This document shows positions 59,031 through 64,000 of a stretch of 64,000 bases of DNA, one piece after another; the first letter of the stretch is position 1, and every line of letters starts with the position of its first letter. The translations under genes were made by a program, and so were the position numbers. The stretch lies in NCBI RefSeq assembly GCF_021404405.1, contig NZ_JABFTV010000001.1, positions 310,001 through 374,000 of the forward strand, in the 5' to 3' direction. The stretch is from Billgrantia aerodenitrificans (GTDB taxonomy: Bacteria; Pseudomonadota; Gammaproteobacteria; Pseudomonadales; Halomonadaceae). The notes beneath the pieces were generated by a model. The model made no database searches. It saw nothing but the letters and a program-made list of their open reading frames with translations, and was not told where the DNA came from.

Positions 59031-60095
59031 CTACTCGTTCGCTCTTCGGCGCAGCTCGGGCACGACCAGCACGGCCAGAGTCAGGGCGGTGATCGGCAGC
59101 ACGAAATAGAGCATCAGAGCACTGAAACCGGCCAGCGCATCGTGGTGGGTGGCAGCCAGTACCAGGTAGGCGGTATAGGTCACGTAGTAACCCAGCAGCA
59201 CGGCCCCTTCCCAGCGATTGATGGCGCTGGCGGTGAAGCAGATCGGCAAACAGGCGATGGCTACCGCGACCATCACCGGCAGGTCGAGGCTGAGCATGGC
59301 CTGGGTCACGGCGATGCCGGCAGGAGCGATCAGGGCGGTGATGCCCAGCACGCCGAGCAGGTTGAAGATGTTGCTGCCCACCACGTTGCCCACGGCGATG
59401 TCCCGCTGGCCGCGCAGGGCAGCAATGATCGACGTCACGACCTCGGGTAGCGAGGTGCCTGCCGCCACCAGGGTCAGTCCGATCACCTGATCGCTGACCC
59501 CGAACCAGCCGGCCATGGTCACGGCCGAGTCGACGAACAAACGTGAGCCGGCCACCAGCATGGCCAGTCCACCGATGACGTAGAGCGCGTCGTGCCATCC
59601 GGGGCGGGTCAGTGCCTCGCGGTCGGCGGCCGGCGCGTCGCTGGCTGCCTGGCGTTTCCCCTGCCAAAGCAGGAAGACGGTGTAGACCACCAGGCCAAGA
59701 ACCAGCAGCCCACCGTCGAGCCGGCCGACGCTGCCGTCCAGTGTCATCACCAGCACCACTAGGGAAAGCACGATCATCAGCGGAATATCCAGGCGTATCA
59801 GCTGCTGGGCCACCGCCAGAGGCACGATCAGCGCCGAGACGCCGAGAATGAACAGCACGTTGAAGATATTGCTGCCCACCACGTTGCCCATGGCGATGCC
59901 CGCCTGACCGTCCAGAGCAGCCTTGAGGCTGACCACGAGCTCCGGAGCGCTGGTGCCGAACGCCACCACCGTGAGGCCGATCACCAGCGGTGGGATGCCC
60001 AATCGCGCCGCCAGGCGCGACGCACCTTGCACCAGGCCCTCCGCCCCCACGATCAACAGCCCCAGGCCGAGGGCCAACAGCAGCAGCGTCACCAT
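59031..60095 (-). CDS. calcium/sodium antiporter (CaCA, YrbG-like)
   Basis: A 354-residue transporter with ten or eleven helices and two inverted alpha repeats: VIGLTVVAFGTSAPELVVSLKAALDG followed by IAMGNVVGSNIFNVLFILG (about 38-90), and IGLTLVAAGTSLPEVVTSIIAALRG followed by IAVGNVVGSNIFNLLGVLG (about 205-255). These GTSxPE and GNxxGSN motifs carry the ion-binding Glu residues. It exchanges cytoplasmic calcium for sodium or protons, sensible for a halophile. Confidence 0.95.
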   Translation of the reverse strand: MVTLLLLALGLGLLIVGAEGLVQGASRLAARLGIPPLVIGLTVVAFGTSAPELVVSLKAALDGQAGIAMGNVVGSNIFNVLFILGVSALIVPLAVAQQLIRLDIPLMIVLSLVVLVMTLDGSVGRLDGGLLVLGLVVYTVFLLWQGKRQAASDAPAADREALTRPGWHDALYVIGGLAMLVAGSRLFVDSAVTMAGWFGVSDQVIGLTLVAAGTSLPEVVTSIIAALRGQRDIAVGNVVGSNIFNLLGVLGITALIAPAGIAVTQAMLSLDLPVMVAVAIACLPICFTASAINRWEGAVLLGYYVTYTAYLVLAATHHDALAGFSALMLYFVLPITALTLAVLVVPELRRRANE

Positions 60096-60158
60096 TCGGG
60101 AGTTCCTTGCCTTGAAAAGGGTGAGAGACGAACGAGCCGCAGGGAGAGGCGGAAGCGT

Positions 60159-60902
60159 TCAGGCCGCCGGTGCCGCCAGGCTGAGCACCTGGGCGGTGAG
60201 CGTGGCCGTGTCGAGCATCAGCATGGCTTCCTGCTCGCCGTCCAGGCTGGCGACGCGCTTGCCGCGGTCGATCCAGGCCGCCGAGCGGCCCCCGCCGGCA
60301 TCGCCGTCGCAAGGCCCCACGCAGTTGGCCATCAGAATCGTCATGGCGTGAGAGCGGGTGAAGGTGGCGTAGTAGGCATGCGCCTCGTCCATGCCCGGTG
60401 CGAGCTTGGCCACGCTGGCCAGGTAGACGTCCGCCCCCAGGCTGGCCGCCGTGGCGACATGGTCGGGCTGCAGCGACTCGTAGCAGATCGCCACGGCCAG
60501 ACGGTGCTCGCGGGTTTCGATCAGCATCGGCTTCTCGCCGGAGGAGAAGTAGGGCAGTTCATCGTCATGCAGCCGTTGCTTGGCGTAGGCCTGGCGCCCC
60601 GAATGGGGCTGAAACACCACCATGCCTATCTGCGGTTTTTGTGAGGTAACCAGCGGCAGCCCTACGCCGATCACGATCTCATGGGTGTCGCTCAGGCGCT
60701 GGAACACCTCCAGCCGCGGGTCTTCCGGATGGGTGGCAAGTCCCTTGGCCAGCGTCGGCTCGTAGCCGGTCAACGAGAGCTCGGGAAAGAAGATCAGCTC
60801 GGCTTCGTGCGCTGCCGCCAGTTCGATGAACTCGGTGTGGCGTGCCACGTTCCCTTCGATATCGCCCGTTGTCGAGGCGTACTGCACGGCACACAGCTTC
60901 AT
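60159..60902 (-). CDS. carbon-nitrogen hydrolase (nitrilase superfamily)
   Basis: A 247-residue nitrilase-superfamily protein. The Glu-Lys-Cys triad is visible: Glu in FFPELSLTGYEP (about 39-50), Lys in YAKQRLHDDELPYF (about 108) and Cys in LAVAICYES (about 143). Substrates in this family are amides or N-carbamyl compounds. Start 60902 overlaps the stop of the upstream EamA gene (ATGA), and a GGGAG is just upstream, so a much longer frame to 61940 is not real. Coupled expression suggests the transporter moves its substrate or product. Confidence 0.9.
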   Translation of the reverse strand: MKLCAVQYASTTGDIEGNVARHTEFIELAAAHEAELIFFPELSLTGYEPTLAKGLATHPEDPRLEVFQRLSDTHEIVIGVGLPLVTSQKPQIGMVVFQPHSGRQAYAKQRLHDDELPYFSSGEKPMLIETREHRLAVAICYESLQPDHVATAASLGADVYLASVAKLAPGMDEAHAYYATFTRSHAMTILMANCVGPCDGDAGGGRSAAWIDRGKRVASLDGEQEAMLMLDTATLTAQVLSLAAPAA

Positions 60903-61858
60903 CGGCCCGCTCCCTCTCGCCTGGCTTTCCGGTAAGCGTAAGCCATTTTTCGAAACCACCACAACGGCCTGCCGTCGATGGCCGCAAGCCCAAGCCCGAT
61001 CAGCCCCATGCCGGCCAGATGGCGCCACTCCAGCCGCTCGCCCAGCACCAAGATGCCCAGCAAGATGGCGCTGGCCGGAATCAGGAACGTGACCAGCAGC
61101 AGGTTGGTCGCCCCTGCGCTTGCCAGCAGGCGGAAATAGATCAGGTAGGCCAGCGTGGTGGAGAATAGAGCCAGGCCGAACACCGCCGCCCAGGTATCGA
61201 GCCCCGGCCAGGGCTGCTGCCAGAAGCGCTCCACCAGCAGCGCCAAAGGCAAGAGCACCAGCGCTGAAGCCGTGACCTGCCCGCAGGCGGCCACCAGGGG
61301 CGAGCAGCCCAGTGCACCAAAGCGCCGCCCGAACACCCCGGCAAAGGCATAGGAGAGCGCACCGGCCAGCACCGCAAGCTGCGCCCATGAGTGGCGGGTG
61401 GCACCTTCGTGGACCTCGGTGCCCAGCATGTACACCACGCCGGCAAAACCGATTGCCACGCCCGCAAGGCGCGCCGGGGTGAGAGGCTCGTCGCGGGTCA
61501 GGAAGTGGGCCACGACGATGGTGAAGAAGGGTGTGGTGGCGTTGAGTATCGACGCCAGGCCGCTGGCGATATGCCCCTGACCCCAGGCAATCAGGCTGAA
61601 GGGAATCATGTTGTTGAGCAGGCCCATGCCGAAGAAGGCCATCCACAGCCCCGGGTCGCGCGGCATGCGCTGGCCCAGCAGCAGAATCAGTACATGCAGC
61701 GCCAGCGCCGCCAGCCCCACGCGCAGCGCCACGATGGTGAGCGGCCCCAGCTCCGCGACCGCCACACCGACGAAAAAGAAGGAGCCGCCCCACAGCACTG
61801 ACAAGGCCAGCAACAACACCCACTGCGTGAGCCCCATGCTTCGTTTGATCGTCTTCAT
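60899..61858 (-). CDS. EamA/DMT-family exporter
   Basis: A 319-residue ten-helix DMT transporter with two EamA repeats: LLLALSVLWGGSFFFVGVAVAELGPLTIVALRVGLAALAL (about 13-52) and AVLAGALSYAFAGVFGRRFGAL (about 160). It ends in a basic cytoplasmic tail. The family exports amino acids and metabolites. Translational overlap (60899-60902) with the nitrilase-superfamily gene hints at a shared pathway. CGGAG lies 8 bases before the ATG. Confidence 0.9.
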   Translation of the reverse strand: MKTIKRSMGLTQWVLLLALSVLWGGSFFFVGVAVAELGPLTIVALRVGLAALALHVLILLLGQRMPRDPGLWMAFFGMGLLNNMIPFSLIAWGQGHIASGLASILNATTPFFTIVVAHFLTRDEPLTPARLAGVAIGFAGVVYMLGTEVHEGATRHSWAQLAVLAGALSYAFAGVFGRRFGALGCSPLVAACGQVTASALVLLPLALLVERFWQQPWPGLDTWAAVFGLALFSTTLAYLIYFRLLASAGATNLLLVTFLIPASAILLGILVLGERLEWRHLAGMGLIGLGLAAIDGRPLWWFRKMAYAYRKARREGAGR

Positions 61859-61955
61859 CGCTGCACTCCGGTTGGTAATGAAGCCAACCTAGGGCAGCAA
61901 GGCGAAGAGGGAACTCCGCTTCTTGCGATGGAAGTCGCAAGGGCGAGTGCTCAGT

Positions 61956-62702
61956 TCAGCGCCTCGCTTCGACTGTGATCATCTGGCAGCCGCGCCCCGG
62001 CGGTTGCTCGCTATAGTCACCGTAGAGCCGTACATGCGTGAAACCAGACTGTTGCAGCAACAGTGTCAGCTCTTGAAGGCCCCACCAACGCAGAGAGAAT
62101 CGCTCCAGTTCGCTGAGTACCAAGCGCCCCTCGATCCAGTGCTCATAGCGCAGCAGAGCATGGGTTCGCTGCGCCAGATAATCCACCTCCGGGGGCGAGG
62201 CGGTAAGCGTGAGTAGCTCGCTCTCGCCGACCGGCCAACTGCGCTGTCCACCCTTGTCCTCAATGAGCGAATCCGCGGCATCCAGATCCAGCAACAAGCG
62301 GCCGCCGGGTTTCAGGTGCTCATGAAACCTCAGCAGGGTGACGTGAGCCTGCTCGAAGTCCAGCAGTTGGAAAGAGCCGGCGGGCACGATGATGGCTTCG
62401 AAACGTTCGGGATAATGGAAGTCTTCAAAGCGCTGGTGGCTAAGTACCGCCGTCAGCTTTCGGCTGGCGCAATGCGCGCGGCAGCGAACCAGCATCTCTT
62501 CTGAGGCATCGAACCCTACCATTCGCAAACCTCGCTCCAGTAGGGGAATGTAAATACGCCCATTGCCCACGGCGGGCTCCAGAATGGCGCCACTGCATCC
62601 TTCCAACTGACGGCCATAGAACTCGATGTCGCCAAAGCTGTGGCCTATGGGCTTGTCCAGGTCATAGACCCAAGCCGCCAGCGAGCCGTAACGGTTGTCC
62701 AT
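61956..62702 (-). CDS. SAM-dependent methyltransferase, class I
   Basis: A 248-residue Rossmann methyltransferase: motif I ILEPAVGNGRIYIPLLERG (about 40-58), motif II MVGFDASEEMLVRC (about 61-74) and motif post-I IIVPAGSFQLL (about 102). LKPGGRLLLDLD is the usual strand after motif III. The substrate is unknown; the glycine-rich loop reads PAVGNGR. ATG 62702 is preferred to a TTG at 62723. The gene is monocistronic between EamA and the HMG-CoA reductase gene. Confidence 0.88.
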   Translation of the reverse strand: MDNRYGSLAAWVYDLDKPIGHSFGDIEFYGRQLEGCSGAILEPAVGNGRIYIPLLERGLRMVGFDASEEMLVRCRAHCASRKLTAVLSHQRFEDFHYPERFEAIIVPAGSFQLLDFEQAHVTLLRFHEHLKPGGRLLLDLDAADSLIEDKGGQRSWPVGESELLTLTASPPEVDYLAQRTHALLRYEHWIEGRLVLSELERFSLRWWGLQELTLLLQQSGFTHVRLYGDYSEQPPGRGCQMITVEARR

Positions 62703-62819
62703 TTTCACGACTTGTTCCTGCAAGCACTGCGAGAGAGCCCGAGTATACGCTGCAACTCACGAAAAGCGCCTGGCGAGCTGAACTCACCGGACGTCCAAGG
62801 GATTGCGGTCGTTAACGGC

Positions 62820-64000
62820 TCAGCGCTGGCGCAGCTTGGCCAGTTCGCTTTCGGCAACGTCGACCCGCACGCTGCCTTGCTTCACCAGCAGCTCGGCGAT
62901 GATTGCCACTTCATCGCCCTGGGCACCTGCCATCAGGGCGATGTTCTTGGCATGCAGCGCCATATGGCCCTTCTGGATACCGGTGGTGGCCAGCGCTTTC
63001 ATGGCGGCGAAGTTCTGCGCCAGGCCCACTGCCACGATGATCCGCCCTAGGCGTTCGGCCTGGTTCACGCCGAGAATCTCCAGACAGTAGCGGGCGGTGG
63101 GATGCGCTCGCGTAGCGCCGCCGATCAGGCCGACTGGCATCGGCATTTCCAGCGTGCCGGTAAGGTTGCCTTCGCCGTCCATCTCCCAATGGCTCAGCGA
63201 GCGGTAGCGCCCCGTGCGTGCGGCGTAGGCGTGAGCACCGGCTTCCACGGCGCGGGTGTCGTTACCGGTGGCCAGCACCACGGCGCTCACCCCGTTCATG
63301 ATGCCCTTGTTGTGGGTGGCCGCCCGGTACGGATCCATATCGGCGAAGCGATAGGCCGAGAGCATGCCGTCGCGCACCTCCGCGCCGCCAATCTGGTCCA
63401 GCCGCCAGGTGGCTCGCGCTCGCATAAGCCGCCGATCCGCCAGGTTGGAGAGAATGCGCAGCCGGCTCTTGCCGCCGCTCCACTCCGCCAGCGAGGGTGC
63501 CACCGCCTCGGCCATGGAGTTCACCGCGTTGGCGCCCATGGCGTCGCGCACGTCCACCAGCAGGTGAACGATCAGCATGTCGTCGAGCACGCGCACCTCG
63601 AGATCGCGAAAGCCGCCGCCATGCTTGAGCAGCACGGGGTCGGTGGCATCACAGATCCGGCGGATTTCCTCGCGCGCCTCCAGCAGCTTGAGGCGCGCAA
63701 ACTCCGGGTTAGGCACCTCGACGAGCTGTACCTGGGCGATCATCACCGGTTCAGCGGCATCGGTGACGAAGCCGCCGGAGTCGCGACACTGGCGCGCCGC
63801 GTTGCACACCGCCGCCACTACCGAGGACTCCTCCGTGGCCATCGGCACCAGTTGCTCCTCGCCGTCGATGATCAGGTTGGTGGCGATACCCAGCGGAATG
63901 TTCAGGGTGCCGATCACGTTTTCGATCATCGAATCGGCGGTTTCCGGCTCGAGGTTGCCCATGTTGCCGAGATGAGCCACGCCCGCGTCGTCGAGGCCGG
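62820..64000 (-). CDS. mvaA: class II HMG-CoA reductase (5' end outside window)
   Basis: The frame is open to the right edge, giving the last 390 or so residues. Catalytic residues of class II enzymes are visible: Glu in VPMATEES, Lys in ATHNKGIMNG, Asp in LATGNDTRAV and His in GIQKGHMALHAKN. The N-terminal dimer segment ETADSMIENVIGTLNIPLGIATN is also present. Class II enzymes interconvert HMG-CoA and mevalonate and are often NAD-linked and used for mevalonate catabolism. HMG-CoA reductase is uncommon in Gammaproteobacteria. The start lies outside the window. Confidence 0.93.
   Translation of the reverse strand, partial: GLDDAGVAHLGNMGNLEPETADSMIENVIGTLNIPLGIATNLIIDGEEQLVPMATEESSVVAAVCNAARQCRDSGGFVTDAAEPVMIAQVQLVEVPNPEFARLKLLEAREEIRRICDATDPVLLKHGGGFRDLEVRVLDDMLIVHLLVDVRDAMGANAVNSMAEAVAPSLAEWSGGKSRLRILSNLADRRLMRARATWRLDQIGGAEVRDGMLSAYRFADMDPYRAATHNKGIMNGVSAVVLATGNDTRAVEAGAHAYAARTGRYRSLSHWEMDGEGNLTGTLEMPMPVGLIGGATRAHPTARYCLEILGVNQAERLGRIIVAVGLAQNFAAMKALATTGIQKGHMALHAKNIALMAGAQGDEVAIIAELLVKQGSVRVDVAESELAKLRQR

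Noticed and set aside
60159..61940. A 593-codon frame fusing an upstream segment to the nitrilase-superfamily protein
   Set aside because: The upper half is antisense-like shadow of the EamA gene in another frame. The real start at 60902 has a ribosome site and an ATGA overlap.

Overview
The window is a continuous stretch of bacterial chromosome, visibly GC-rich, densely coded on both strands, with short intergenic gaps and strong Shine-Dalgarno sites. The gene set (YeeN-type YebC, SoxR with a 2Fe-2S motif, DbpA, membrane PQQ glucose dehydrogenase, MexEF-OprN-like RND pump, NepI-like exporter, YqjD/YqjE-like membrane proteins) indicates a free-living aerobic gammaproteobacterium, most likely a member of the Halomonadaceae; the family assignment is inference from gene content and style. 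I found no rRNA, tRNA, CRISPR array, prophage or complete insertion sequence. Both window ends cut genes: an AsmA-like protein on the left and a class II HMG-CoA reductase on the right.

Layout. 0-9 kb: AsmA-like C-terminus, zinc-ribbon protein, a dihydrolipoamide-dehydrogenase-like flavoprotein, a GGDEF-EAL protein with degenerate active sites, a tautomerase/creatininase/hydrolase run, and a three-gene YqjD/YqjE/DUF3618-like membrane operon closed by a strong terminator. 9-23 kb: YeeN, an M24 protein that seems to lack metal ligands, GST, soxR divergent from an ABC exporter with a SoxR-box promoter between them, a Rid protein, and a LysR regulator divergent from an RND tripartite pump; a MITE-like element and nested inverted repeats sit in that last gap. 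23-30 kb: dbpA with a RIO kinase, a lipoprotein chorismate mutase, a quinone reductase/LysR pair and gcd.

30.3-37 kb is the most interesting region. A tightly coupled four-gene operon encodes a TonB-dependent receptor, a CobN-like chelatase with a signal peptide and a C-terminal membrane anchor, an ExbB/TolQ-like proton channel and a DUF2149 protein with an ExbD-like transmembrane Asp. A near-consensus Zur box overlaps its promoter. I infer a zinc-starvation-induced system that takes up a metal or metallo-tetrapyrrole and processes it in the periplasm with proton-motive-force coupling. It resembles the HmuRSTUV architecture of Bacteroidota and, as I recall, the zinc-responsive PA1922-PA1925 cluster of Pseudomonas aeruginosa, whose biochemistry is unresolved.

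37-64 kb is a mosaic of small regulator/effector pairs: AraC with an Fsr/NimT-like MFS exporter, an AadA-like nucleotidyltransferase, an XRE-MmyB regulator with a 31-bp operator palindrome, two separate ArsR-SRPBCC operons sharing one operator motif (CAACCA-N2-TGGTTG), a BTAD activator fused to an alpha/beta hydrolase, AraC-GrpB, a NepI-like exporter, a YjfB-like small protein followed by a large palindromic repeat, YgeA racemase, arylamine N-acetyltransferase, SleB-like hydrolase, an arsenic/bile-acid transporter family member, a calcium/sodium antiporter, and an EamA/nitrilase pair. Much of it looks like detoxification, efflux and stress adaptation.
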